Assembly: GCA_001430745.1 (NCBI GenBank)
Contig: KQ482053.1
Coordinates: 872,018 to 920,059, forward strand
Reading direction: 5' to 3'
DNA: 48,042 bases
Source: Auxenochlorella pyrenoidosa
Taxonomy: Eukaryota > Chlorophyta > Trebouxiophyceae > Chlorellales > Chlorellaceae
Every line of letters begins with the position of its first letter. Position 1 is the stretch's first letter. Position numbers and translations under genes: made by a program. Shown here one piece after another: positions 13,201 to 25,300 of this stretch. A model generated the notes under the pieces. It did not search any database and was not told where the DNA came from. It was given only the letters and a program-made list of their open reading frames with translations.

Positions 13201-14850
13201 AATCGCCGCCGAGCTGGTCCCCGCTGTCCAGGCAGAGCAGCTGCCAGCAGCCGCAGGCGGCGGCAGCAACTGGCAGAAGAAGGGCGGCGGCGCAGCAACC
13301 TCAGCGTGCGCAGCAGGCGCAGCAGCGGGCGGCGCGCCCCCATCGCCCGCTGCCGCAGGGCCCTGGGCAGAGGCGCTAGGCTCGGCTGCGCTGCTGGGGG
13401 GCGGCCTGGATGGCACGGAGGCTGAGCTGGCAGCGGCGGGAGAGGCGGCGGCTGCCGCGCGTGGAGGGCCTCGCCAGCAGCTTGTAGTTGTAGCCAGCCT
13501 GCTGACCAAGGCCCCCAACCTGGCGGGCCTGGCCCGCACTTGCGAGGTCTTCAGGTGAGGCGGCGGCGGCGGTTGAGGAAGAGCCAAGCGCTGCCAGGGC
13601 GGCGGGGGCCGCCAAACTGCCGGCAGGCATGCGCAGTGCGTCTCGTCACTGTGCCGACGCCCGCCTCCCTTGCAGGGCCTCCTGCCTGGTGCTGGGCGAC
13701 CTGTCGGTCACCCGCCGGCAGGAGTTCACGAGCATCGCTGTCACAGCTCACCAATGGGTCCCCCTGAAGGAAGTGCCAGGTGGGTGCTGGCCAGGGCTCT
13801 GCCTTGTGCTTGAAACATGCGCAGTGCTCGTTCCGGCAGCATGCCGGCAGAGCCGGCCATGGGACTGGCCCAGCTTAGGCTGCAAGGCAAGTACAGAGAC
13901 ATGCCTGCCCATGCTGCTTGGAGACGCCACGCAAAGGTTGCGCAGCCGGGCCGAGTCTGCCCCGACATCCTCGGCTAACTGGCCCAAGCGCCCCCTGTCC
14001 TGCCTGCTTTGCGCCCCTCCTGCAGAGTCGGCACTGGCTGCCTGGCTTCAGGCGCAGGCAGCGGCCGGCTGGACGCTGGTGGGGCTGGAGCAGACGGCAG
14101 AATCAGTGCAGCTGCAGGTAGCGGAAGAGGGGAGAAAACACAGGCCTGACAGGCCTACCTGCCAGGCAGGGCTGGCTGCCCCGGGCAGCAGATCCCAGCA
14201 TCTGCGGTTGCTCTTCCACCTGCAACGTGTGACCCCGCGCCCAAGCGAGTCGCAGTCAGGAAACACCTGCCGCGCTCACCGCTCTGGTGATGCCCCGCTC
14301 GCGCCGGCCTCCGCACGGCACTGTGCCTGGGCCGACCACCAGCCTCCTTCACACGCCTCTCCCCACTCCGCCCCCACCTGCAGGACTTTTCCTTCCCGGA
14401 GCGCACCGTGCTGGTGCTGGGGCGGGAGAAGGAGGGGATCCCGCCGCACATCCTGGCCCTCCTGCACTCCTCCGTGGAGATTCCCCAGGTGGGCCCTCGC
14501 CGGACCGCAGGTCGCCCGCGGCTTGGTCAAAGGTTTGACCCACAGCCTCGGCCTGCGGCGCCATGCAGCACCCACCCTGCAGGCGTGGGCGGGCTGCTTG
14601 CCAGGGCTCCCTGCCGGCTTTCTTCCTGCCCAAGCGCCTGAGCACACGCGCATGCATCATCCCCTGCCCGCCCTCCCTGCTTCCACTGCCGTGGCCCCCG
14701 CAGTTGGGACTGATCCGCTCGCTCAATGTCCACGTCAGCGGCGCTATCTGCATGTGGGAGCTGACCCGGCAGCGGCTCGTGGGTGGCAGTGCCGCTGGCA
14801 GTGCCGCTGGCGCGACAGCAGGGCCAGCGCTGCCAGCGCCAGCACAATAA
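4239..14850 (+). CDS. TARBP1: TARBP1/Trm3-type tRNA (guanosine-2'-O)-methyltransferase, large multi-exon gene
   Basis: Predicted to methylate the 2'-OH of G18 in tRNA using SAM. Hand-built exons: 4239-5167, 5448-5704, 5923-5999, 6268-6429, 6615-7624, 7806-8926, 9171-9267, 9466-9568, 9743-9850, 10110-10436, 10599-10662, 10846-11275, 11567-11662, 11935-12040, 12244-12291, [gap 12316-12622], 12839-12913, 13193-13554, 13676-13779, 14026-14117, 14384-14488, 14704-14850. They sum to 5820 nt (about 1940 aa), longer than human TARBP1 (~1600). The long N-terminal part is Ala/Gln/Leu-rich and helical, like the family's solenoid. The C-terminus carries the SpoU/TrmH knotted domain: [15 protein letters not shown] (motif 1, N..G..R), [35 protein letters not shown] (motif 2) and [18 protein letters not shown] (motif 3). 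Three introns are GC-AG (after 5999, 6429 and 12913). An exon or part of one between 12291 and 12839 is probably hidden by the N gap. The true start is unresolved: the frame has a stop at 4209, and the better-looking start at 4168 is in another frame. Confidence 0.88.
12316..12622. other. Assembly gap (307 N)
   Basis: Run of 307 N inside the TARBP1-like gene, between the exon ending at 12291 and the exon starting at 12839. The family alignment leaves room for at least one more exon here. Confidence 0.99.
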
Positions 14851-15176
14851 CGGCACCCACCCCGGCAGCACTCCCTTCTGCATGGCTGCTGCGTGCTGCA
14901 GCTGTGCATATCATTTACAAGCTGTGCAGCTGGCAAACATGCACCATGAAGCACAGCAGGGCATGGCAAGCAAAGAATAACAGAGCAGGACGGCAGGGGG
15001 AACAGTGCTGCGAGTCGATGGAATAGCCACGCTTGGCAGCTTGAGGCTGGGTTGGAGCGCAAGTACACGGGCACAGCGACAGGGCAATGCGGCATTGGAA
15101 AGAAGTGATGAGGGAAGGACTATACACTCTGGCGCTCGGGTACAGGCACAGGGGTCAGCAGCCAGCCAACTGGGAA
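14851..15176. other. Convergent intergenic region
   Basis: About 325 nt between the stop of the TARBP1-like gene (plus) and the stop of the unknown gene (minus), so it should hold both 3' UTRs. No additional gene or repeat seen. Confidence 0.45.
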
Positions 15177-16414
15177 TCAGGGGCTCATGGCAGCTAGGCC
15201 CTGGAAGGGGGCGCACCCAGCACCATTGGGCAGCCCTCCGCCCCCATCGCCGCCAAGGCACGCGTCCTGCAGCCGCGCCCGCTTCTGCAGCTGTAGCTGG
15301 CCCATCTCGTCCGCGATGCTGCGCTTGCCGCGCCGCCCGCCGCTGGCCTTCTCAATGCCTGCGGCAGCAGGCGAGGGGCCTCTCCTCGGTGCATCAATCG
15401 AGGCAACAGAGAGCCAAAGCTGGCAGCAGATGCCGCCGCCAAATGGCAAGGCAGCACCGCTACAAACTACGGTTTACAGAGGACCCCGGCGCTCGCAACT
15501 GTGCACTAAGCGCACTGCGCACCTGGCATGCGGGGGAACTGGCGCGGCGAGGAGTGACGCCGCAGGCGGGCAAGGCGCGTGGGTGGGCACGCGTGGTGCG
15601 CGCCCCCGCCGGCCGCCAGCGCTGCTGCTGCTGGGAAGCCTCCGTAGAGCGGCAGCTGGCCTTCATCTGGGAACTCGCGGTACGCCAGCGCCTCTGCCCG
15701 CGGCACTGCCGCATCTGGGATCTGTGGCGGGCAGGGGAAGTGCGCCAGGTGCGGTCTTCGCGCAGAGAGCATACGCCAGCATGCAAAGCGATGCGCATGG
15801 GTGGCAAGGTGCTGCACTCAGGTACCTCGAGGCAACCCAGAAGGCCTGCCAGAGAGGAGACAGCTGCCGCCAGCTGCGGTGCTTGCCCCGCGCCAGTCCC
15901 GGCAATCTCACCGAGAGTGCAGCGAAAGCCCCGTACCCTTGCCACACCACCAGCCCCTGGTCTGCCAATGCCGCCAGTGCCAGCTCCAGCAACCTCTTGC
16001 TGCAGAGAGGGAGGAGGCAGAGGGAAGGTCACTGGAAGGTCGCGTGGGCGGCACGCGCCTGGCACAACCACAAGCAAGCTTTGAATCCCCGGCGGGCCGC
16101 CGGCCCTGCAAGCGTGCCAAAGAGCCGAGAACTCACCTCCTGCTAGCATCCTGGCCAGGGCCGCCAAGCGCGAGAGCCCTGAGCTGTGAGTGGAGGAGCG
16201 GGCGCTGCAGCAGAACTCGCAGCGCCCAGGCCTGCAGTCCCTCCAGTTCCTCTGCGCAGAAGCTACCGTCAGCGGCCGACATGAGCTCGTCCCGTTGTTG
16301 CTGCGCGAACGGCTGGCCCGGGGCTTGGCCGCACCCGCCCCATCCGCCCAGCTCCATGCTTGACAGGCTTCCGAAGATGCTGAATGTGTTGCGCCAGTGC
16401 CTGCATGCAGCCAT
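15177..16414 (-). CDS. Unrecognised 248-residue protein
   Basis: Four exons on the minus strand: 16137-16414, 15912-15999, 15523-15721 and 15177-15358 (747 nt, 248 aa plus stop). All phases agree and all introns are GT-AG (first donor GAG|GTGAGT). Exon 1 has FSIFGSLSSMELGGWGG and a leucine-rich helical stretch ending LLQRPLLHSQLRALALGG. Exon 2 continues KRLLELALAALADQGLVVWQ, which has the look of a winged-helix or small helical domain. Exon 3 includes EALAYREFPDEGQLPLYGGF. The C-terminus has a basic patch GGRRGKRSIADEMG and QLQLQKRARLQD, a possible nuclear signal or coiled helix. No family is recognised. Start at 16414 is the ATG nearest the coding-looking region; another in-frame start lies at 16456. 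Confidence 0.6.
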
Positions 16415-17193
16415 GAGCTGCTGCTGCTGTGTGCGCTGGCGGCGTTGCGATGGCACACACTAGTGTGCCGCACAACTCTGATCCCAGCATGTGCACACCA
16501 GCACTTTGTATGCAGTGATAGTTTCAGAAAGAGGGTGGGGTATGCTCAGAAGGAAGCTGAAGGTCTGGGCAGACTTGACGATCATCTTCTGTGCGGTGGC
16601 GGCTAGTCTTGGTCAGCCCCAAGCCAGTTGCGGAACGCGCTGTCTCTAGTGTCGATTCAAAACTGGAAGGGCTTGCCTGAACTTGCAATTCAACCAAACC
16701 AAATAACTACTGCTGGATCTCTCGTGGGGAGGGCATAGAGCAATGAGGAGCCCGCGCCATGTGGCGCAGACCTCTGGACGCGACACGCCTCCCTCACGGA
16801 AGCCAGCCGCAGGCAAGGGGTGCTAACATTTAATACATGCAGGGATGTTCCAAGCCATTCAGCGCCCAACAGGGCTCGCCTGATGTGCCCGCCTGCAGCG
16901 CTGTGGCATTCCTCCCTTCACGCGCACTGCACACTTCAGGCGGATGTGTCCTCCACCTGCGGCTGCACTGTGGTTTGTTGCGCAGAGGGCCTTGCATGCA
17001 TCCTTACTTGATGACGAGAGCATTGCTGCCAAGCATAGCAAGAAAACAAATGCCAAGCTGAGGAATAATCGCCAAGAGTCGGCCATTGGCACCAGCAGCC
17101 GCCAGGCGGGCGGGTGGCAGTGGGTCTTCCTGCTCGCTGCAAGGCATACCCATGCTGACTGAGCAGCATTCAATCCTCGATCTCAGCTCCTGT
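16415..17193. other. Divergent intergenic/promoter region
   Basis: About 780 nt between the start of the unknown minus-strand gene and the start of the D2HGDH gene. The stretch 16480-16740 is relatively AT-rich. A short minus-strand frame (about 17004-17161) ends in a hydrophobic helix, IIPQLGICFLAMLGSNALV, but overlaps the D2HGDH 5' region and has no other support. Confidence 0.35.
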
Positions 17194-20100
17194 ATGTTCT
17201 CGATACGACGTTTAGCGACAGAAGTGCGCAGAACGGGGGTGCGCCTGGCCAGCGGCGTGCCGGAGCGCGACCCGCGTTTCGCCACCGTGCGAGATGCCGA
17301 TCTCAGATTCTTTGAGAGCGTGCTTGGCGGGGCAGGGGTTGTGACCGACCCTCACGAGCTGGCGCGCTTCAATAAGTGTGTCGGCAGGGAGAATGCGCAG
17401 GCTTTTCAGGTCTTGTACGCCAGCATGCATGACGGGGAGCAGCCCGATCGCAGCCAGGCGGCCAGGCGTAGCCAGCAGCGACTGCTGCCGCCAGTGCTGC
17501 GCAGCATTGGGTGCATCTTGTTTCACCTTCCTGTGCTGACCTGCTGACGGGCGTGAGGGTTGGACCCGTGAGCGGTGCTCCAACCTGCAAAATACAGGGC
17601 CGAATCCTCGGTTTGCAAGCAGCGGTTTGCAGCAAGCTGGCGCAAGGTGCGCTTCCCATGCGCCCTTTGCCGCCGCAGGGACTGGATGGGAAAATATGAA
17701 GGCGCCTCGCGTGTGGCGCTCAAGCCGCGCAGCACAGAGCAGGTGTCTGCGATCCTCCGCCACTGCAACGAGCGGCGGCTGGCCGTTGTGCCCCAGGTGT
17801 GCTCTGCTTGGATAACCAGCGAGCAGGGGGCTCTGCTTCTTGCCCGGCACTGTTGCATCTCCACGCCGCACACGGAAGATGATTGCACCCTTCGCCTGAG
17901 GGCGAGGGGGCGCGCAGATTGGCCACATCCAGTCTGTGCCACACCTCGCCCATGTCCTGGCACAAGCGTGACTCGTTGCCTCCCGGCCTGCTGCGTCCAT
18001 GCCTCCCCCACCCCCCGCCAGGGCGGCAACACGGGGCTGGTGGGCGGCAGCGTGCCTGTGTATGACGAGGTGGTGGTGAGCACCGCGGCCATGAGCCAGG
18101 TGCTGTCATTTGACGCGGTGAGCCGGGCCCCCCCTCTGGCGCTCTTGCCACAAATGGGTGCTCTTGCCACAGCAGGAAGAGGTCTTTCCAACCCTTGCCC
18201 CGTGAGTGGCGCAACTCCCGGCCGCGGCTGGGCCGCTGCTTGCTCCATGTCAGCAGGCCGAGAAGTGGCGGTGTAAGAGGCATCTTCTGGGCCAATGCCG
18301 ATCCCTGGCGAGCTGCCCCCTTTCCCCTACCCCCTGTCTGCCTGGCTGCCAGGTCAGCGGCACCCTCACAGCCCAGGCCGGATGCATCCTGGAGTCGCTA
18401 GACAACCATGTTGCAGGCAGGCAGGGCGGCAGGCAGGCAGGCGGAAGGGAGCTGTCTTGGAATGTCTGTTGGCTCCCGGGGCGGCGTGCAGTGCCAGGCC
18501 TGGCCGCCCACCGCAGACGCCTCTTGTGGTACCGCTGCAGAGCAAGGGTACTGCATGCCGCTGGACCTGGGCGCCAAGGGCAGCTGCCACATCGGCGGGA
18601 ACGTGGCCACCAATGCAGGTGTGTGTGTGTGTGTGTTGGGGAGTTGGGTGGGTGGGTGGGGTGGGGTGGGGGGTTTGCGTGGAGGGTTTCTGGCGAAGGT
18701 TGGGGTGGGTGAGTGGCAGCCGCGAGTCCCTGCGTGCGCAGCTCAGCCAGGCAGACAGGCAAAGCCCAGGCTGGGCATGAGAGCGCAGCCAGCAAGACGG
18801 CCTGGGCGTGGCCAGCGGCAGCGTGGCCCCCGGGGGGGCACAGCTGGCGACCGCTCCTGGGTGGCAGGCACTTGGCCTGCGGAAGCCCCGCCCACGCCCA
18901 CCGCACCCGCGCCTGCTGCCCTCCATCACTTTCCCCACCCGGCTTGCACATGCTGCAGGCGGCCTGCGCCTGCTGCGCTACGGCTCGCTGCACGGCAGCG
19001 TGCTGGGCTTGGAGGCCGTGCTTGCAGGCAAGCCAGCCCCGGCAGGCAGGGTGCGGCGTGCTGGCAGGTTGCTGGGCGGTGGCCTGCAGTTTGCAGCCCT
19101 GCATGCCCGCTTGGACACCTGTCTGTGCTGGAGCGGAGAGCATCCCTGCTTGTGGCTGCCTGCAGATGGCCGAGTACTGGACCTGCTGAGCTCGCTGCGG
19201 AAGGACAACACCGGGTGGGCCTGCCGCATAGCACACCAGTCGGCATGGTGCTGCAGACACTCAACGGGGGGTCCGTCCCTGCTGATGTCACTCGGCCTCT
19301 TTCCAAAACCTGCTGCACCAGCTCGCTGGCGGGCACAGCAGTGCAAGCGATTCCCGGGGCAGCATCCGTGTCTCTCGTGTTGGCATCATGACCTTATGAC
19401 CTTCTGCCAGCTGCGCCCCGCCCCCCCCCCCCCCCCGCCCCTGCAGCTACGACCTGAAGCAGCTGTTCATCGGCAGCGAGGGCACCCTGGGCCTGATCAC
19501 GGCGGTGGCCATCCACTGCCCGCCGCGCCCGCTGTCGGGTGGGTGCGCGGCCAAGCCCGGGGCCTCCTGCGCTGGCCAGTTGCGTGCTGCGCGGCACAGA
19601 GCTCTGCTCATGCGGAGGGGCCAGCCCCCCCAGCCCTGCCTCGTCTTCAGCGGTGCCTGCCCCACACATGCGCACCCTCCTCTGCAGTCAACGTGTCATA
19701 CCTGGCAGTGCCCAGCTTTGAGGCGGCGCAGCAGGTGCGTGCACGCGCGCGCACAGGCGCGCCCGCGGGGATGCCGGCCGCAGCGCGCTGCTCTCCTCCT
19801 GCGCTCCTCGCCCCGTGCGCCCGCCGCTTCCTCCCTGTCCGGCACCCCTGCCCGCACACTTTCTGCGCCTGAGCCCTCCTTCCCAGGTGTTTGTGCGGGC
19901 CAAGCGGGACCTTGGGGAGGTGCTGTCGGCTTTTGAGTTCCTGGACAGGGAGTCGCTGCTGATCACGCTGCGCCACCTGCCGGGGGCCAAGGACCCGCTG
20001 CCGGCCTGCCAGGTGCGCACAGCATGCGCCCGCCGGCGCTGGCGGCTCCGCATGTGGGCTGTGGCCCCAGCGGCACCCGCGAGGGTGCTGTGCCAGCTTG

Positions 20101-22010
20101 CAGAGTGCACTGCCAGGAATGCACGTTTGCCGGCTCCGCAGGGGCTGCAGTCGGCAGCATGGGCACGCGATGAGCAGTCAGGGAAGCCTGAGTACGCATG
20201 CAGATCAGCTCATGTGGGAGAACCTTTTTTATGCCTTCAAGGACTGTCTGCGCTTCCTGCCCTGCCATGCCACCAACCCCCCACCCCACCCACCCACCCC
20301 TATTCAGGCGCCCTTCTACCTGGTGGTAGAGACCTCGGGCAGTGACGCCGGGCACGACGGCGAGAAGCTGGAGCGCTTCCTGGAGGGGGTCATGGGCGAG
20401 GGACTGGTGCTGGGTGAGCATTCATCGTCAACATTACATAAACTGTCCGCGGAGCCAGCACTGTGGAGCCAGCCATGCTGCGCCATGAGGGGAGAGGCTG
20501 GCACGCAGTGCGCCGCGATGCACACAGCGCGGGCGGGAAGCCCTGGAGGGCCAGCCAGGAGCGCACACCTCCTCCAAGCGTGCTGCGTTGGTAAACTTAG
20601 CTTGAAGCAGGCGGAAGGTGAGCGTTGCAGCGGACGTCCAGTCGGGCCTCGCAGCCCAGCACAAGCCTGCCTTGCGGCCGCTTCCTCTCCGATGCAGATG
20701 GTGCGCTGGCGCAGGACAGCAGCCAGGCGAAGCAGATGTGGCACATCAGGGAGGGCATCACAGAAGCGCTGCGGCACAGGGGTGGGTGCCCCTTCCCTCT
20801 TGTACCCTCCTGCAGCCCCGACCTGTCTTGCTTTGCATGCGCACGCACGGGCCTGCACGCGCGCCGGCGCAGCTTGGCTGCCTGCTGCAGAGGGGCGGCG
20901 TGCCCCCGTCCTGCTGTGCAGCGCCTGTGACACAGGAGCCGGCATCCGGCTGCTCGCCGCCCTGCCTCTGGCAGCCATGCCGGGCGCCCTGCAAGTGTGC
21001 CATGTCTGCCCTGCGTGCTCCACCTGCCCCCTCGTGCCAAGCCGCCTGCTCCACCCACCCCCACACCACCATCCTGAGCATGCGCCTGCGCCAGTAGGCA
21101 TCAGCACGACCGTCCAGCTTCCCTGCCCAGCCTGCCCCGCCCCTGCCACTCCCTCCCAGCAGGCGCAATCTACAAGTATGACGTGTCCATGCCCATCCAT
21201 GCCATGTACCAACTGGTGGAGGACATGCGCAGCCGCCTGGCAGCTGCCTTCCCGCGGCAGGCGGCGGCAGCTGGAGGCGCGGACAGCGGCGGCGACGGCG
21301 GCGGCGGCGGCGGCGGCGGCGCGGATGGGCCGCCCATTCGGGTGGCGGGCTATGGCCACTTGGGAGATGGCAACCTCCACCTCAACATCTCTGGTGGGGC
21401 GTGCACGGGCAGCGGACGCCGCGCCAGGCCCTGACCGCGGTGTGGGGACTGTGGCATCTCGCTGCTGCTGGCTGCCTGTGGCTGCGCCCGCGCAGGAGCG
21501 CCTGCAATCAAGAGAGTCGGGCCTCGCTGCACCCCTCCCTGGCCCTGCATGGCACGCAGCCCCGGCATATGATGAAGCACTGCGGCACCAGATTGAGCCC
21601 TTTGTGTACGAGTGGACCGCGCAGGTGGGGCACGGCTGCCTGGACTGCTCGCATGGGAGGCCCAGCCGGGGCCCTTTTGGCAGCAGAGGCCCCGCTGGTC
21701 TTGCTACGTCAGCCAGCCGTGCACTCAGCCCTGCGTGGGCACCTCCAGACCGCAACATTCGCCCTGCCGGCACGCCTCCCCGGCGGCCCCTCCGCTCACG
21801 CCCTGCCGGCACCCCTCCTCCACCGACCCCTGCACTGCACTGCAGCACCGCGGCAGCGTGAGCGCCGAGCACGGCCTGGGCGTGATGAAGGCGGCATGCA
21901 TGGGGTACAGCAAGCCGGCGGCGGCGATAGAGCTGATGCGGCAGATCAAGGCGGTGCTTGACCCCCGGGGGATCATGAATCCCTACAAGGTGCTGCCCCC
22001 GCCGGCATGA
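17194..22010 (+). CDS. D2HGDH: D-2-hydroxyglutarate dehydrogenase (FAD-dependent, mitochondrial)
   Basis: Oxidises D-2-hydroxyglutarate to 2-oxoglutarate, passing electrons via FAD to the mitochondrial electron chain. Exons: 17194-17375, 17679-17796, 18022-18117, 18353-18416, 18541-18618, 18959-19027, 19166-19214, 19447-19538, 19688-19734, 19887-20012, 20308-20413, 20698-20781, 21163-21393, 21560-21624, 21846-22010 (1572 nt, 523 aa). The N-terminus ([15 protein letters not shown]) is a plausible mitochondrial presequence. The FAD_binding_4 domain has [17 protein letters not shown] (about residue 100) and [20 protein letters not shown] (about 168-187), then [16 protein letters not shown]. The C-terminal FAD-oxidase domain has [12 protein letters not shown] (about 435-447, metal-binding His) and [11 protein letters not shown] near the end. 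An Ala/Gly-rich insert (21255-21333) precedes the His motif. Introns 4 and 6 are GC-AG. D-lactate and glycolate dehydrogenases are related, but the spacing and the HCNER/GGNTG block fit D2HGDH best. Confidence 0.93.
18619..18673 (+). repeat. (GT)n plus G-rich low-complexity tract, possible G-quadruplex
   Basis: Begins right at the donor of D2HGDH intron 5: (GT)9 followed by repeated GGGT/GGGGT units with more than four runs of three or more G. Confidence 0.8.
19421..19436 (+). repeat. Poly-C tract (16 C) at intron 3' end
   Basis: Uninterrupted run of 16 C ending about 10 nt before the acceptor AG at 19446 of D2HGDH intron 7. It takes the place of the usual U-rich polypyrimidine tract. Confidence 0.9.
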
Positions 22011-22302
22011 GGCTGGGTAGAAAAATGGCACCGCACATGCCCCCCATACTGCAACAGCAAGGCTGCACGAGGAACCCCACAAGATAGCGCATCCCGGTCA
22101 TGACTTGCTGTTGACATTGATGTGTTGGTGGGTGATCTTGCTTGTGGCCCTTTGTGCGCCCTGAAGGGCCCGAGGGTGAGCGTGAGCCACATGTGCGTGC
22201 TGGTTTGCATTCCTGCCGGACTTACAAGTGGTGGTCTGTTGCACGCAGCATGCGAGGGCAAAGCAAAGGCTGTCATAGAGGGCGTTCGCCCACGGCCACG
22301 CC
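22011..22302. other. Convergent intergenic region
   Basis: Just under 300 nt between the D2HGDH stop (plus) and the MYND gene stop (minus); expected to hold both 3' UTRs. Nothing else seen. Confidence 0.4.
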
Positions 22303-25300
22303 TCAGCTTCCCTCTGGGACGGCTTTGCAGTCCTGCTTGTGCTGGGGCCAGGCCGCCTTCTGGCACCTGCGCGCATCGATGCAGTCCCCAGGGAGGGCGG
22401 GGGTGAGTCGTGAGGGGACGGACCCCAGGAGTGCACACAGCAGGCGCCAAGCCAGGCGAGTGAAGAGCGCATGCAGCCGCCACGTGACAGTCAGTGCACA
22501 GCGGAAGCAGCGCCAGGACCGGGCGCAAGCAGGACAAAGACAGCACCACAGAGGCAGGCGCGTGCGGCGCCGGCTGCCTCGGGCCCGCGGCCACTCACTC
22601 CGAGCTGCAAAAGTGGGCTCCCTTGCAGCGCGCGCACAGCTTGAGCCACACCTCTGGCCCCTTCTGCCTGCCGCAGTGGGCGCAGCGCTTGACCGCTCGC
22701 CGCGCCCGCGGCTCGCCCCCGGCCTCCTGGCTGCTGCCCCCCTCTGCTACCGCCAGCGTCGCCTCCCCGCCCGCTGCCAGCAGCAAGTCTACAAGGTCGC
22801 TCTTCTCGGCACAGGCGCTGGTCTCCAGGCCGGCAGCAGCTGCTCGCGCCTTGAGCTCCGGGATCGGCAGCGCCGCCAGCTGCTCGCGTGACAGCTTTCG
22901 CCGCTGCGACTGCCGCCGCTGCTGCTGCTCCGTAGGTGTGTAATTGGCCAGGCGCTGCAGAGGCGCATCGATGTCAGCAGCAAGCGAGCCCTGGCCCAGG
23001 CTGCAGGGCGGGAAGGGGCAAAGGGCGGTCAGCAGCAAGCTTGTTGAGGGCAAGCTGGCAGCATCGCAGCGCAGCAGTTGGCTGCCCACGCTGTGGTCAT
23101 GGCGTGCTGCATCTGCAGAGTTGCAATGCAAATCCTGTCAGCTCCGCACACGCTTGCACCCCCCCCCCCCCCCTTTTTTGCAGCCCCTCACCTGCACAAC
23201 GCATCGGACAGCCTTTCCAGCTGGCTGCGCAGCCCTGCTGCCTGCAGCGCGGCGTGCAGCGCGGGCGATGCTGTCGCCAGCTGCACGGCCAGCCGGGCCG
23301 CAACCACCTTTTCGTGCGCGGGCTCCTGCACATGCACGGCAGGACGGGCAGCAAGGTCAGCTGTGTGCGGCCAGCCAGCCTGCAAATGTCTGCATCTGTA
23401 CCGCCTCTTGGCGCATCGGGCTCGGGACGCCACGCACGAACACAACAAGTGCGTGCACAAGGCTGCAGGCCGGCGCACAGCGCCGCCCCGGGCTGGCGGC
23501 CCAGAGCTGCGCCGCCAGGGCCCCAGAGGGTTGCCACATCGGCCAGCGCTCACAAGGTGCAGGGGTGGGCACAGCTTGGCCAGCAGCGCGGCATGCAGCG
23601 CGGGCTTGCCGGCCGCCCAGCGCGCCAACTGGGCGAGCTCTGCCGCGCCGCCGGCCTGTTCCAGGGCTTCCCACATGCGAGTGGCAGCATGTACAAGGTG
23701 CGAATCCATCCTGCAAGGGAGCACATGGCAGGGGGAAGGGGGAGGTGCTGGGCGCTGCCGGGGTGTGTGTGGTGTGGTGTGGTGTGGTGCGGTGTGCTTG
23801 TGTGTGTGTGGGGTGGGGTGGGGTGGGGTGGAGGTGGGGGGAGGGGGGTTGGAGCGCACAACACAAGCAGCTTGCGGCCCGCCCTGAGGGCTCAGGGGGA
23901 CAGGCGGGTGCATGCATGCAGCCTCCCTGGCCTGCCACCTGCAGGTGGCAGCATGAGACAGCGTGGGGGGTGTGCATGCAGAGCTGCACACCCCACTGCT
24001 TGCTGGTGCAGCCAGCCGACTTGGCCAAGTTGAGCTCTTTGGGAGCAATGCTCCTCAAGGGGGGCACGGCACAACGGGAAAAGCACCCAGGCATGCAGTG
24101 CCAGAACCTGGCACGGCGCATGCAGGGCCGGGCGGCAGCGCGCATGCAGCGCCGGACGGCCAGGCGCCGCGCGGCCAGCTCACGCGTCACGCTCAGAGTC
24201 CCGGATGGGCGGGATGGGGCCGTAGGGGGTAAGCACCGGGTGGGCGGTCCCGCCTGCCATGGCAGGGGAGGACGACGCCCCCCGGGCGAGGTACACAAGC
24301 ACGAGCTCGAGCGCGCCCGCCCGGGCCGACTCGAGGGCTGCCTGCCTGCAAAGGGGCAGGGAAGCAGGGGCCAGAGCCGGCCGTGTGGGAGTTGGTCGAC
24401 AGAATGTGCGGCCACGTGAGAGCAGGACGGGTGGGGCGGGCGGGCCAGCCTGCTGCAGGCTGGCAGCCTTTGCCTCGGCACCTGAGAAGCGCGACACAGG
24501 CGACGAGCGAGCATTGCTGCCGCCGCGAATGGTACAAGCGCGGCCAAAGACCCCCCCCCCNNNNNNNNNNNNNNNNNNNNNNNNNNNNNNNNNNNNNNNN
24601 NNNNNNNNNNNNNNNNNNNNNNNNNNNNNNNNNNNNNNNNNNNNNNNNNNNNNNNNNNNNNNNNNNNNNNNNNNNNNNNNNNNNNNNNNNNNNNNNNNNN
24701 NNNNNNNNNNNNNNNNNNNNNNNNNNNNNNNNNNNNNNNNNNNNNNNNNNNNNNNNNNNNNNNNNNNNNNNNNNNNNNNNNNNNNNNNACACACACACAC
24801 ACCACCCACTCACCCACACACCCACACACCACCCCACCCCCAGCCGGGCGCGGCTTGCCTGTCGTACTCCCTTCCAAAGTCCCGCTCCCCCGCGCCTCGC
24901 TCCGTGCCCATGAAGAGCAGCTGCGGCAAGGCAAGAGGCAGGCAGGGCGCAGGCCTGCGCGTCACCCAGATGCCGAGCACGGCAGCCTCCAGGTGGCACG
25001 CAGCGATGCAATTTCCTCAACCTGTGTCCGCCCATGTTTCCAAGCGGGGGCGAACAGACATGCAGTGCACGTGGCCCGCTCCCGCCCACCTTGCCAAGGG
25101 CTGTGAGGCAGCAGTAACGGATTTGGTGGGCATGCTCGGCCGTGGGCGCGGCGGCCAGCACGCGGCACAGCTCGCGCGCGCCCGCCCGCTGCTCGGGCGA
25201 CAGCCCCTGGCAGTGGCAGTGTATGACAAAGTCGCCCACCTAGGGGGCACAGCGGGGTACACAGTAGCGGGGCGGGGCATGAGCATGTTTGCAGGACAAA

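Noticed and set aside
17004..17161. Small minus-strand membrane protein ending IIPQLGICFLAMLGSNALV
   Set aside because: No homology recognised, overlaps the 5' region of D2HGDH, and hydrophobic frames arise easily here; kept only as a note.
18366..19260. Long minus-strand open frames over D2HGDH
   Set aside because: Shadow frames of the real plus-strand exons and introns; they cross splice sites and lack motifs.
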